11,804 bases of DNA from Rhodospirillaceae bacterium UBA3470 (GTDB lineage Bacteria > Pseudomonadota > Alphaproteobacteria > Rhodospirillales > Casp-alpha2): NCBI GenBank assembly GCA_002378125.1, contig DFRF01000065.1:1-11804 (forward strand). Direction: 5' to 3'. Below, piece after piece: positions 1 through 7,759 of the stretch. A program made the position numbers and the translations under genes. Below the pieces are notes generated by a model. The model had not been told where the DNA came from. It worked only from the letters and a program-made list of their open reading frames with translations, and searched no databases. The number at the start of each line of letters is the position of its first letter. Positions within the stretch are counted from its first letter, which is position 1.

Positions 1-43
1 GGCGGACGAAGATATCGACGAATTGATAAATTTGACTGGTTGA
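1..43 (+). CDS. 3' end of an upstream gene (partial)
   Basis: The frame beginning at base 2 reads ADEDIDELINLTG and stops at TGA 41-43. The acidic tail ending in a short hydrophobic patch looks like a genuine C-terminus, but thirteen residues do not identify a family. It is on the same strand as the Panacea-like gene that follows about 100 bases later, so the two could be co-transcribed. There is no strong terminator between them; the best inverted pair, TTTCC/GGAAA around 61-78, is weak. Coding status is inferred from reading frame only. Confidence 0.4.
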   Translation, partial: ADEDIDELINLTG

Positions 44-143
44 ACCGAACTTCGACATCTTTCCTTTTTTCCCGGAAATATTATCTTAATCAAAGCGGGC
101 GATCCTAATGCCCAGCGAACGATGGGGAGGGGGACGAAGACCC

Positions 144-692
144 ATGCCAGCGGAAGTTAACAACGCTTTCGATATCGCCTTCTTCTTCACCGACACGGCG
201 TTAGCAGAGAACGAGCACCTGCAGCCGCAGAAGCTTCAAGGTCTGCTCTTCCTTTCTCAGGCTTACTTTTCCGTCGCCTTCAAGGGCCGAAAACTGATGC
301 CGGCGGTATTCGTGGCCGATGAGCGCGGGCCGTTAGAACCCAATGTGTTCACGGCATTTTCCAAAGGCCGCCCCGACATTGACACTGACCTCTTCCTGCA
401 CGCCGAGGTGGAAAGCTTCCTAGACGCTATCTGGCGACGTTTCGGTCACATGAGCGCCGAGAAGATTATCAAGATGACGAAGGATACGAGTGCTTACAAA
501 AAGGCGAAAAATCGCGGCCACCGTGCCGAAATCTTCCTCAGTGATGTCCGCGAGTCCTTCATCCATGCCGAGAATACACCAGGGGTCAACCAAGTGGTAA
601 AACCCAAGCTTTACCGTACTCAATCGGGCAAAAATGTCACGGTCCAGAAGTGGACGCCGGGCACCAAACCGGCCAACGAATCCCCCAAGTAG
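144..692 (+). CDS. Panacea (DUF4065/SocA-like) domain protein
   Basis: A 182-residue soluble protein matching the Panacea/DUF4065 pattern seen in the SocA antitoxin and phage-associated proteins. An N-terminal helix (AFDIAFFFTDTAL, 8-20) leads into the diagnostic KLQGLLFLSQAYFSVAFKGR (30-49), then GPLEPNVFTAF (62-72) and the helical FLDAIWRRFGHMSAEKI (92-108). The C-terminal 40 residues are basic (VVKPKLYRTQSGKNVTVQKW) and lie outside the usual domain. I chose the ATG at 144 because GGGGAGGGGG lies just upstream; an in-frame ATG at 108 would add twelve poorly conserved-looking residues. Family members often act as antitoxins, but no toxin is visible. Downstream is only the convergent dehydratase, so any partner would have to be the truncated upstream gene. 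The domain call is by pattern memory; an antitoxin function is not shown. Confidence 0.75.
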   Translation: MPAEVNNAFDIAFFFTDTALAENEHLQPQKLQGLLFLSQAYFSVAFKGRKLMPAVFVADERGPLEPNVFTAFSKGRPDIDTDLFLHAEVESFLDAIWRRFGHMSAEKIIKMTKDTSAYKKAKNRGHRAEIFLSDVRESFIHAENTPGVNQVVKPKLYRTQSGKNVTVQKWTPGTKPANESPK

Positions 693-2393
693 CTAGGGCA
701 TGAGAAAATCAAAATCGCAGCCGTCTGGCGCCTGCGTTACCCGGTTAAGATAAAGGTTGAGATAACCCCGTTCCGCGCCAGCATGGGCTGAGGGCGGTGT
801 CCAGGCCTCACGCCGTCGAGCCAGTTCCGCGTCCTCGACAAGATGTTCCAGACTGCGGTTGGGCACATCCAGGCGAATCCAGTCGCCGGTCTCGACCAAC
901 GCCAGCGGCCCCCCAACCGCTGACTCCGGTGCGACATGCAGGATGATCGTCCCAAAGGCGGTGCCACTCATGCGTGCGTCTGACAGGCGCACCATATCTT
1001 TCACGCCCTGTTCGGCGAGCTTTTTCGGTATAGGGAGATACCCAGCTTCCGGCATGCCGGGCGCACCCAGAGGCCCCGCGTTCTGCAATACAATTACGTC
1101 GTCGGGGGTCACGTCTAAGTCTGGGTCGTCCACGCGTGCCGCCATGTCTTCCAAGGACGAAAATACCAAAGCACGCCCTTCGTGGCTCAGGAGGCTCGGG
1201 TTGGCCGCCGACTGCTTAATCACCGCACCGTCTGGCGCCAGGTTACCGCGTAGGATGACCATGCCACCACCCGGGTAAAGGGGCGCGTCCACGGTTTTCA
1301 CCACGTCTTGCGGATAGGCCGGAGGCAGATTGTCAATCTCTTCACCCAACGTCCGGCCGGTGACGGTCAATGTATCAAGTTCCAGATGATCGCGGAGTTC
1401 GCGCAGGATTGGCGCCAATCCTCCGGCGCGATGAAGATCCTCCATGTAGTACTGGCCCGACGGCTTTAGGTCCACCAGGACCGGGATGTCCCGACCCAGT
1501 TCGTCAAATGCATCCAGATCGACGCGGATACCGAGCCGGCCCGCCATGGCGGTCATGTGGATTAGTCCGTTAGTCGAACCTCCGATGGCTTGCAGGACGC
1601 GGAGCGCATTGCGTACAGCGGCGGGTGTAATCACCTTTTTCGGCGTCAGGCCTTCGGCGGCCATGGCGACAGCGCGCTTGCCCGTCAGCTCCGCATGACG
1701 CTGGCGGTCCGCAAAGGTAGCGGGAATGGTGCCCCCCCCCGGCAGCATCATACCCATGGCCTCGGTCAGTAACGCCATAGTGCTAGCCGTCCCCATGACG
1801 CCGCAAGTCCCGGCGGTCGGTACCAATTGGTTGGTCAATTCTTCCACTTCCGCATCATCAATCTCCCCGCCCCGGTACTTGGCCCAAAATCGGCGGCAGT
1901 CGGTACAAGCGCCGACCCGTTCGCCATGATGGGTGCCAGTAAGCATGGGCCCCGTAACCTCGACAACCGCCGGAACATTGGCCGAGGCGGCACCCATAAC
2001 CAAGGCCGGCACGGTCTTGTCACAGCCACCAATCAATACCGCGGCATCCATGGGCTGCGCCTTGATCATCTCTTCCGTGTCGATGGACATAAGGTTACGA
2101 AGGAACATGGACGTGGGGAAGGCAAAGGATTCGTGAAGCGATATGATTGGAAACTCGATGGGCAGGCCACCAGCCAGCATGACGCCGCGTTTCACCGCTT
2201 CGACTATCTGCGGCACCGTGGCGTGGCAGGCGTTATAGCCCGAATAGGTGTTGGCAATGCCGATGAGAGGCCGTTCTAAGGCATCATCCGTGTAGCCCAT
2301 GGCCTTGATGAAGGCCTTTCGAACATACAAGGAAAACGCGTCATCGCCGTATCTTGTCAGGCCCTTGCGGATGCCTTCTCGTTTGTTACTCAC
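693..2393 (-). CDS. IlvD/EDD-family dehydratase, sugar-acid dehydratase-like
   Basis: A 566-residue cytosolic Fe-S dehydratase that removes water from a 2,3-dihydroxy acid to give the 2-keto acid. The [2Fe-2S] ligands appear to be C56 (YNACHATV), C124 (GGCDKT) and C197 (TAGTCGVMGTAST). K126 is the likely carbamylated Mg2+ ligand, and S476 in DARMSGTAFG the likely catalytic alkoxide. Spacing, and C-terminal motifs such as ESAVGGPLA and DVPNRSLE, resemble L-arabinonate/sugar-acid dehydratases more than biosynthetic IlvD, so a pentonate or hexonate substrate is plausible; dihydroxy-isovalerate cannot be excluded. Translation starts at GTG 2393-2391 behind GGGGAG four bases upstream. The gene stands alone on the minus strand, 390 bp downstream of the antiporter operon, with no sugar transporter or regulator nearby. 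It contains a run of nine G on the coding strand (1732-1740), encoding PGGG. Confidence 0.93.
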   Translation of the reverse strand: MSNKREGIRKGLTRYGDDAFSLYVRKAFIKAMGYTDDALERPLIGIANTYSGYNACHATVPQIVEAVKRGVMLAGGLPIEFPIISLHESFAFPTSMFLRNLMSIDTEEMIKAQPMDAAVLIGGCDKTVPALVMGAASANVPAVVEVTGPMLTGTHHGERVGACTDCRRFWAKYRGGEIDDAEVEELTNQLVPTAGTCGVMGTASTMALLTEAMGMMLPGGGTIPATFADRQRHAELTGKRAVAMAAEGLTPKKVITPAAVRNALRVLQAIGGSTNGLIHMTAMAGRLGIRVDLDAFDELGRDIPVLVDLKPSGQYYMEDLHRAGGLAPILRELRDHLELDTLTVTGRTLGEEIDNLPPAYPQDVVKTVDAPLYPGGGMVILRGNLAPDGAVIKQSAANPSLLSHEGRALVFSSLEDMAARVDDPDLDVTPDDVIVLQNAGPLGAPGMPEAGYLPIPKKLAEQGVKDMVRLSDARMSGTAFGTIILHVAPESAVGGPLALVETGDWIRLDVPNRSLEHLVEDAELARRREAWTPPSAHAGAERGYLNLYLNRVTQAPDGCDFDFLMP

Positions 2394-2783
2394 ATCACTC
2401 CCCGTTTTTGGTTACCTCGCACATTGACACAGCCTATCGTAGGGCCTTTCAAATGATTTGGAAGCTTCAAGCTTTTCCTTAGCATTTCGACATTGCGATC
2501 ATCGCTAATGTCATCATCTGATCCGCCAGCATTGCGAAACTGGAATTACTTGATTATGCGGCCCAGCACGATCGATCCAACGGACGACGCCATCCTCGCC
2601 GTGAATTCACTAGACGACATAGGGACTAATCCGAACGGGATAATGATGCCCCCCCAAATGCGCTTGCGATCAAGTCGTCAACCAAATGGCAAACAAAGTC
2701 TTGAACTGGAAGGAGCAAAATGGATCAACCTGACGATTGGCGCCGAAATTCGGCCAGGTCATAGCAAGTGCCAGACGTTCCCA
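2394..2783. other. Intergenic stretch without a convincing gene
   Basis: This 390-bp gap separates the end of the antiporter operon from the dehydratase start, both on the minus strand. A 100-codon plus-strand frame (2493-2795) lacks a ribosome site and resembles no family. Short minus-strand frames (for example one containing IWGGIIIPFGLVP and SSEFTARMASSVGSIVLGRI, about 2525-2670) read somewhat like protein but have no start and are broken by stops, so they may be chance or gene remains. There is a GCCGA/TCGGC dyad at 2742-2754 without a T-run, hence not a clear terminator, and an imperfect dyad at 2491-2510. I could not place a confident promoter for the dehydratase, though one is expected here. 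Confidence 0.6.
2491..2510. promoter_or_regulatory. Imperfect dyad upstream of the dehydratase gene
   Basis: CATTGCGAT faces ATCGCTAATG across one base, giving arms that match except for a single-base bulge. The centre lies about 105 bases upstream of the GTG start. The arms are too close for a stable hairpin, so if it is functional it is more likely an operator for a dimeric regulator. No regulator gene is adjacent. This is a pattern observation only. Confidence 0.2.
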
Positions 2784-4469
2784 CTACGCCGCTAGATACA
2801 TAACTAAGAAAACCAGGAACATCGCCAGCGTCCAAAAGACCATGGTTCCTGCTGAATAGGTCTGCGACATCATGCCGTTGATACCATGATGCTTTTGTAT
2901 CCAGTCCATGATCGCCGAAACGATGCCTAGAAGGAACTGTCGGCCTTGGCGGTCGACTTGAGCCAAAGCGCCCCTCAACCAGGCGATGAGACGCAACAGC
3001 AAACGGCGATAGACATAGTCTGTATCCAAGTTCGTCGATTTGAGTTCTGGCGGATAAAGTTTGGTCATCATCAGGAACGTGAACGCCAGTGCCGAGAATA
3101 AAAGGAGCTGCAACTGATTTATCACATGGGCAGTGGAATAGGGGTGATAGTCCACTTGGTGGGGTAGAATGTCGTAGAGTGCCGTTGGATAAACCCCTAT
3201 GGCGATACACAAGAAGGCCGTGATCCCCATCGCCAGCAACATGTTAAAGGGAGCTTCCCTGGGGCGCATGCCGGAATCATGGGCAAAGAACGCGAAGTAG
3301 GGAATTTTGATACCGGAATGGTGGAACACGCCCGCCGACGCGAACAACAAAACGCCCCAGGCGAACCAATGGCCCTCATAGCCCAAGGCCGACAGGATCA
3401 TGGACTTGGAAACGAAACCCGAGAACAAAGGGAACGCCGAAATTGACGCAGCGCCCACGATACAGAAACCGGTCGTCCATGGCATGGTCTTGTAGAGCCC
3501 GCCCAACTCCGAGCCCTTACAAGTTCCGGTCCGAAGCAACACCGCGCCCATGGACATGAACAACAGCGCTTTGTAAAGAATGTGCGTGAAGGCATGCGCC
3601 GCCGTCCCATTTAAGGCAAGTTCCGTGCCCACGCCAACGCCGACGACCATGAAGCCCAATTGATTGTTCAGGGAATAGGCTAGAACACGCCGCAGATCGT
3701 TCTCGATCACCGCATAAAATATTGGGAACATGGTCATGGTCGCACCAATAACGATCAGGATTTCCGTCCCAGCATAACCCCGCGCGAGGGAATAGACCGC
3801 TAGCTTCGTGGTGAACGCGCTCAGCATCACCGTGCCGCCCACCGTGGCTTCCGGATATGCATCCTGCAGCCAGTTGTGCAGCAGCGGAAAGGCGCATTTC
3901 ACACCGAAGGCCAGGAAAATCAGCTTGCCCGCCATCGTTTCCAGACCGAAGTGCACAAAGGCGATGGAGCCTGTATCGGCCACATGTATTAACGCGCCGG
4001 CCAACAAAAGCACGCCGGAGCCCACCTGAATAATCAGATAACGCATGGCGGCGCGGCGTGCCTTTTCCGTACCCGCGGCCAGAATGAGGAACACGGACGC
4101 GATGGCCGTCAGTTCCCAATAGACGAATAGTGAGATCAAATCGCCAGCCAGTACGGCACCGACCGCGGCACCTGCATAGATCATGCCCGACGTCTGCTGG
4201 ACCGGATCGTCGTCGTTTAGGGCGTACAGGGTGCCAAGGAACGTCGCGATCAGAAAAATTATCATGAAGACCCGAGAAAGGCCGTCCATGCGCAACGTCT
4301 CAAGGGTGTAGTCAAAAACCTTGATATGCCCGTAGGACCCATCCTCAATCCCAAGTGCCAGGGCAAAAGCCACAATAGGCAAGGCCAGAAGATAAATCTG
4401 GCGAATGGGACGTTGCAGGAAGGCAATAGGCAACGCGCCGAAGATCAGGAGAAGGGCCGGATTAATCAT
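2784..4469 (-). CDS. Third antiporter-like subunit (MrpD/NuoL type) with C-terminal lateral-helix-like tail
   Basis: A 561-residue polytopic inner-membrane protein of the proton-conducting transporter family (Proton_antipo_M), last in the operon. The channel residues are present: E119 in LFVYWELTA (TM5), K191 in FGVKCAFPLLHNWL (TM7), K222 in TTKLAVYSLAR (TM8), the H292-x3-H296-x3-K300 triplet, and K355 in FVSKS (TM12). A segment HHSGIKIPYFAFFAHDSG (383-400) and REAPFNML follow. After the core the chain continues with a charged, probably amphipathic helix (about 484-530) and a final membrane helix (541-560), recalling the lateral helix and terminal TM of NuoL. ATG 4469 overlaps the preceding gene by 8 bases and has AAGGAT upstream. 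At 561 residues it is longer than typical MrpD (about 490-500). With the MrpA C-terminal domain encoded separately, this protein is a candidate for the MrpA N-terminal counterpart; that assignment is inferred. Confidence 0.9.
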   Translation of the reverse strand: MINPALLLIFGALPIAFLQRPIRQIYLLALPIVAFALALGIEDGSYGHIKVFDYTLETLRMDGLSRVFMIIFLIATFLGTLYALNDDDPVQQTSGMIYAGAAVGAVLAGDLISLFVYWELTAIASVFLILAAGTEKARRAAMRYLIIQVGSGVLLLAGALIHVADTGSIAFVHFGLETMAGKLIFLAFGVKCAFPLLHNWLQDAYPEATVGGTVMLSAFTTKLAVYSLARGYAGTEILIVIGATMTMFPIFYAVIENDLRRVLAYSLNNQLGFMVVGVGVGTELALNGTAAHAFTHILYKALLFMSMGAVLLRTGTCKGSELGGLYKTMPWTTGFCIVGAASISAFPLFSGFVSKSMILSALGYEGHWFAWGVLLFASAGVFHHSGIKIPYFAFFAHDSGMRPREAPFNMLLAMGITAFLCIAIGVYPTALYDILPHQVDYHPYSTAHVINQLQLLLFSALAFTFLMMTKLYPPELKSTNLDTDYVYRRLLLRLIAWLRGALAQVDRQGRQFLLGIVSAIMDWIQKHHGINGMMSQTYSAGTMVFWTLAMFLVFLVMYLAA

Positions 4470-4737
4470 TACCGCGATCCTTGTCGTAGTAGTCTTCGTC
4501 GCGCATCAGGAAAATCCGCATAACCTTCGCCGCCAAAACAAGGCCCACGCACATGAAAAAACCATAGAGGGCATAAAATCCGAACCAGCTTTCTGCGCTG
4601 AAATAGGGGTGTTTGTGATAGAAGGCGTCCGCCACGAACAGGCCCGCGCAGACGATCACTAACGCCCAAACGATCTTGCGCACATTGCGCATGTCATCCA
4701 GCCAATAAGTCTTTCCGTCATCAGGAGGTGTGGTCAT
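4462..4737 (-). CDS. Small two-helix membrane protein embedded in the antiporter operon
   Basis: A 91-residue protein I do not recognise. The N-terminus is polar (MTTPPDDGKTYWLDDMRN). Two membrane helices follow, VRKIVWALVIVCAGLFVADA (about 19-38) and SWFGFYALYGFFMCVGLVLA (about 50-69), with AFYHKHPYFSAE between them, and a charged tail RIFLMRDEDYYDKDRGND. Strict coupling argues that it is real and part of the complex: its ATG overlaps the upstream stop as ATGA, GGAGG sits seven bases before the start, and its end overlaps the next start by 8 bases. The aromatic and charged pattern (HKHPYF, DEDYYD) suggests a conserved accessory or assembly subunit rather than filler. It matches none of MrpB, C, E, F or G. 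Function unknown; membership of the antiporter complex is inferred from context. Confidence 0.85.
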   Translation of the reverse strand: MTTPPDDGKTYWLDDMRNVRKIVWALVIVCAGLFVADAFYHKHPYFSAESWFGFYALYGFFMCVGLVLAAKVMRIFLMRDEDYYDKDRGND

Positions 4738-6281
4738 GGCGTCCCTCCAGTGGCGATGGGCAAAAGGAATTCATAAAGCGGCGTGGCGTAGAAAAAGAGA
4801 ACAATGCACCCCGCCGCCGTGAAGGTTAGCGCGCCCACGCACATGAGAGGTGCCTCCTCAATCCCGCGCACCTTCCATTGGTTGGGGCCGCCCACATCGC
4901 CGGGACAACCGGCCGCATGACTGAGATCATCGTGGTTATGATCGTCATCAGATTCCTCCGGCGGCGCGAAGAAAAAGCCATTGACTACGATCGGCACAAG
5001 GTAGGCGATGTTCAACAACGACGAGATCATGAACACTGCGATAAACACGAGCTGTCCAGTCTCCGCCGCGCCGAGCGACAGATACCATTTGCTCCATACG
5101 CCGCCCAGGGGCGGCAGCCCGATGATCGATAGGGCGCCAATCAGGAAACAAGTGAAGGTGATAGGCATTTTTCGGCCCAGCCCCCTCATCTGACTAATTT
5201 CAGTCTTGTGGCTGGCGACCATGATGGCGCCGGCGCAGAAGAATAAGGTAATCTTGCCAAAGGCATGCATGGCAATGTGCATGGCTCCACCGACCGCCCC
5301 AATACCCGACGCAAGCATTGCACCCAACACGATATAGGAAAGCTGCGACACAGTGGAATAGGCAAGCCGCGCCTTGAGGTTGTCCTTGGTCATGGCGACA
5401 AGGGAGGCAAGCAGGATCGTCGAAGCGGCGATGAAGGCCAACCATTCGCTTGCACCAGTGCGGCTCAGTAAATCGAAACCAAAGATGTAGATGCTCACTT
5501 TGAGGATGGAAAACACTCCGGCCTTCACAACGGCAACCGCGTGCAGCAACGCGCTAACCGGCGTTGGCGCAACCATGGCAGCCGGTAGCCACCGGTGGAA
5601 GGGCATCAACGCTGCCTTGCCGATCCCGTAGACATAAAGACCGATCAACACCACCGTTAGCCCAGCCGAGATACTGCCAGGCAGAATGCCGCCATCACGA
5701 AAATCAAGGGTGCCCGCTACATTCCAGGTCCAGACCACGGCGACCAACTGCAACCCAATGGACGTGCCGATGAGAATGCCCAGGTAGACACGACCGGCGC
5801 GCTTCGCCTCATCAGTGCCGGAATGGGTAACCAACGGAAAGGTTGAAAGTGTCAAAACCTCGTAGAATACGAACAGCGTCAGCATGTTGCCGGCGAAGGC
5901 GATGCCGATGGCGCTGGAGATGGCGATAGCGAAACAGGTGTAAAAGCGTGTCTGGTTAATTTCATGGTGGCCACGCATGTAGCCAACCGCGTAAACCGAC
6001 GTGACGATCCACAACCCGCTAGCGATGCCGGCAAATAACATGCCCAACGGTTCTAGCGTGAAGGTGATGCCCAAACCGGGCAGCATTTCCAGCACAGTAA
6101 CTGTGGGTCGCATGCCCAATGCGACATCATCGAATAAGGTGGCGACCACAACGAAGGTGACGGTCGCCGTAATCAGGGTCACAGCGTCGCGCGCGTTTGC
6201 GGATCGCCCATTGAGGACGATGAAGATGGCCCCGATCAGCGGCACCACTACGGCAGCAAGAATTGCGGTTGTCGGGCTCAT
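4734..6281 (-). CDS. Second antiporter-like subunit (MrpA-N/MrpD/NuoL type) with His/Asp-rich loop
   Basis: A 515-residue inner-membrane subunit of the proton-conducting transporter family. Key residues are all present: E141 in FVFYEVLTLS (TM5), K222 in YGIGKAALMPFHRWLP (TM7), K253 in VVKAGVF (TM8), H335/H339/K343 in MHIAMHAFGK, and K398 in WSKWYL. The stretch RWLPAAMVAPTPVSALLHA is closer to NuoL and the MrpA N-domain than to MrpD. Between the last helices is an unusual loop of about 33 residues (441-473) containing EESDDDHNHDD and SHAAGCPGD, which could bind a divalent metal or face a partner. ATG 6281 overlaps the mrpD stop as ATGA, with GGGAGA upstream. It lacks the long C-terminal extension of full MrpA; that domain is encoded by a separate gene at 8557-9162. 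It probably forms one of three ion-translocating channels. Confidence 0.92.
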   Translation of the reverse strand: MSPTTAILAAVVVPLIGAIFIVLNGRSANARDAVTLITATVTFVVVATLFDDVALGMRPTVTVLEMLPGLGITFTLEPLGMLFAGIASGLWIVTSVYAVGYMRGHHEINQTRFYTCFAIAISSAIGIAFAGNMLTLFVFYEVLTLSTFPLVTHSGTDEAKRAGRVYLGILIGTSIGLQLVAVVWTWNVAGTLDFRDGGILPGSISAGLTVVLIGLYVYGIGKAALMPFHRWLPAAMVAPTPVSALLHAVAVVKAGVFSILKVSIYIFGFDLLSRTGASEWLAFIAASTILLASLVAMTKDNLKARLAYSTVSQLSYIVLGAMLASGIGAVGGAMHIAMHAFGKITLFFCAGAIMVASHKTEISQMRGLGRKMPITFTCFLIGALSIIGLPPLGGVWSKWYLSLGAAETGQLVFIAVFMISSLLNIAYLVPIVVNGFFFAPPEESDDDHNHDDLSHAAGCPGDVGGPNQWKVRGIEEAPLMCVGALTFTAAGCIVLFFYATPLYEFLLPIATGGTP

Positions 6282-7759
6282 CCACCGTCTCCCAGGAGAG
6301 CCCTGGCCGCGGCAAAAGCGACATCGAGGGTCGTCGTGGCGTCAATGCCGAAGTAGATGGATGCGCCAATCAAAACCCAGGTAGGGATCAACATGGAAAG
6401 CGGCGCTTCCTTGGCCTCTTGTGCAACCTTACTAGCCGGAAGGAAATAAATCACCTCGACCACGCGCCAAACATATATAACTGCCAACAGGGAGCAGACG
6501 ACGATCAGAACCGCAATCATCCACCAGCCCTTCTCCAGAGCAGCCTGAACCAGGTACCATTTGGAAACGAACCCGACGGTCAAGGGAACGCCAATCAAGC
6601 CTAGCCCACCGGCAACAAACGACGCCATGGTCCACGGCATCTTCTTGCCAAGGCCCGCCATATGCTCCAACCGTACCCCGCCGACCCGATACGCCACGGC
6701 ACCCAAAGCCATGAACAAGCCACCCTTCATTGCAGCGTGGTTGAACAAGTGGACGATCCCCGCAGCCACGCCTGTGATTGTATCAAAGCTGAGGCCCAGC
6801 ATCATGTACCCGATCTGAGCAAGGGAGGAATAAGCTAGCATTCGCTTCACATTGACCTGATAAGTGGCAACCAAGGAGCCAACGAACATAGCAATGACCG
6901 CCATCACCATGAACATGTCCTGAACTGGCACGATTTCCAGAATATCGACGGTGCCAAAAATCGTGTAGGTAACACGGATCAAAGCGTAGACGGCGACCTT
7001 AGTTGCCGTTGCCGCTAGGAACACCGTAACCGCAGATGGAGCATAGGTGTAGGCATTCGGCAACCACATATGCATTGGGAAGAGCGCGAGCTTCAATCCC
7101 AACCCGACGGTTAAGAACGCCAACGCCGCTTGTATGGTCCGGCTCCCCCCCAATTCCGGAATTATCTTAGACAGGTCATAGATGTTAAGGCTGCCCGTGG
7201 CGTTGTACATCAAACCAACACCTATGATGTAGAAGGTCGCACCAATAGTTCCCATGATGAGGTAACGATAAGCCGCCGTCAGCGCTCGTCGGTCCTTGCC
7301 GAAGCTGATCAAAACGTAAGATGACAGTGAAGACACTTCCAAGAAGACGAAAAGATTGAAGGCATCACCAGTAATGGTGATGCCTAAGAGGCCTGCTTCG
7401 CACAAAAGAAGCATAGTGTAGAACAGATAAACCCGGCTTACCGGGATTTCCGTATCCACCGTGCGCCTGGCATACGGCATCACCACGGCGCCGATGGCGG
7501 TGACAATCACCAGCACAAAGGCATTCAGCTTGTCGATCCGGTACTCGATACCCCAAGGCGCCGCCCAGCCGCCCAATTCGTAGACGATGACCCCTTCAGC
7601 CATCACCTGAACCAGTAACGCGATGGAAATGGGCAAGCATAAAAAGGTAATTAAAGTAGCCCATATCCACACAACTTGCGGATGGCGAATGACCATGCAC
7701 ACGGGCGCAGCCATGAGCGGCAGAACAATCTGCAGGATGGGGAGATGCTGAGCGATCAA
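6278..7759 (-). CDS. mrpD: Na+/H+ antiporter subunit D
   Basis: A 493-residue inner-membrane protein of normal MrpD length with about fourteen predicted helices. E141 in LFVFLEVSSLSSYVL (TM5), K223 in GLKLALFPMHMWLP (TM7), K254 in ATKVAVYAL (TM8), H337/H341/K345 in VHLFNHAAMK, and K400 in FVSKWYL match the residues needed for ion translocation in Mrp and complex I antiporter subunits. NAYTYAPSAVTVFLAATATK is typical of MrpD/MbhH. The start is TTG 7759-7757: it overlaps the mrpC stop TGA and is preceded by GGAGG with a seven-base spacer, and no ATG occurs until residue 16. The 3' end overlaps the next antiporter gene as ATGA. Of the three antiporter-like proteins here, this one is the best match to MrpD proper. 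Confidence 0.95.
   Translation of the reverse strand: MIAQHLPILQIVLPLMAAPVCMVIRHPQVVWIWATLITFLCLPISIALLVQVMAEGVIVYELGGWAAPWGIEYRIDKLNAFVLVIVTAIGAVVMPYARRTVDTEIPVSRVYLFYTMLLLCEAGLLGITITGDAFNLFVFLEVSSLSSYVLISFGKDRRALTAAYRYLIMGTIGATFYIIGVGLMYNATGSLNIYDLSKIIPELGGSRTIQAALAFLTVGLGLKLALFPMHMWLPNAYTYAPSAVTVFLAATATKVAVYALIRVTYTIFGTVDILEIVPVQDMFMVMAVIAMFVGSLVATYQVNVKRMLAYSSLAQIGYMMLGLSFDTITGVAAGIVHLFNHAAMKGGLFMALGAVAYRVGGVRLEHMAGLGKKMPWTMASFVAGGLGLIGVPLTVGFVSKWYLVQAALEKGWWMIAVLIVVCSLLAVIYVWRVVEVIYFLPASKVAQEAKEAPLSMLIPTWVLIGASIYFGIDATTTLDVAFAAARALLGDGG

Noticed and set aside
61..80. TTTCC/GGAAA around a T-run as a terminator for the upstream gene
   Set aside because: The stem is A+T-rich and short, and the T-run lies in the loop rather than after the stem.
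2742..2754. GCCGAAATTCGGC as terminator of the antiporter operon
   Set aside because: The stem is only five to six pairs and no T-run follows on the minus strand, so an intrinsic terminator is not supported.
2493..2795. Plus-strand 100-codon frame between the operon and the dehydratase
   Set aside because: No ribosome site, no recognisable family, low-complexity composition, and it runs into the 3' end of the third antiporter gene.
3517..4119. 200-codon minus-strand frame inside the third antiporter gene
   Set aside because: It is an alternate frame of a gene with clear antiporter motifs; the product has no coherent domain or membrane pattern.
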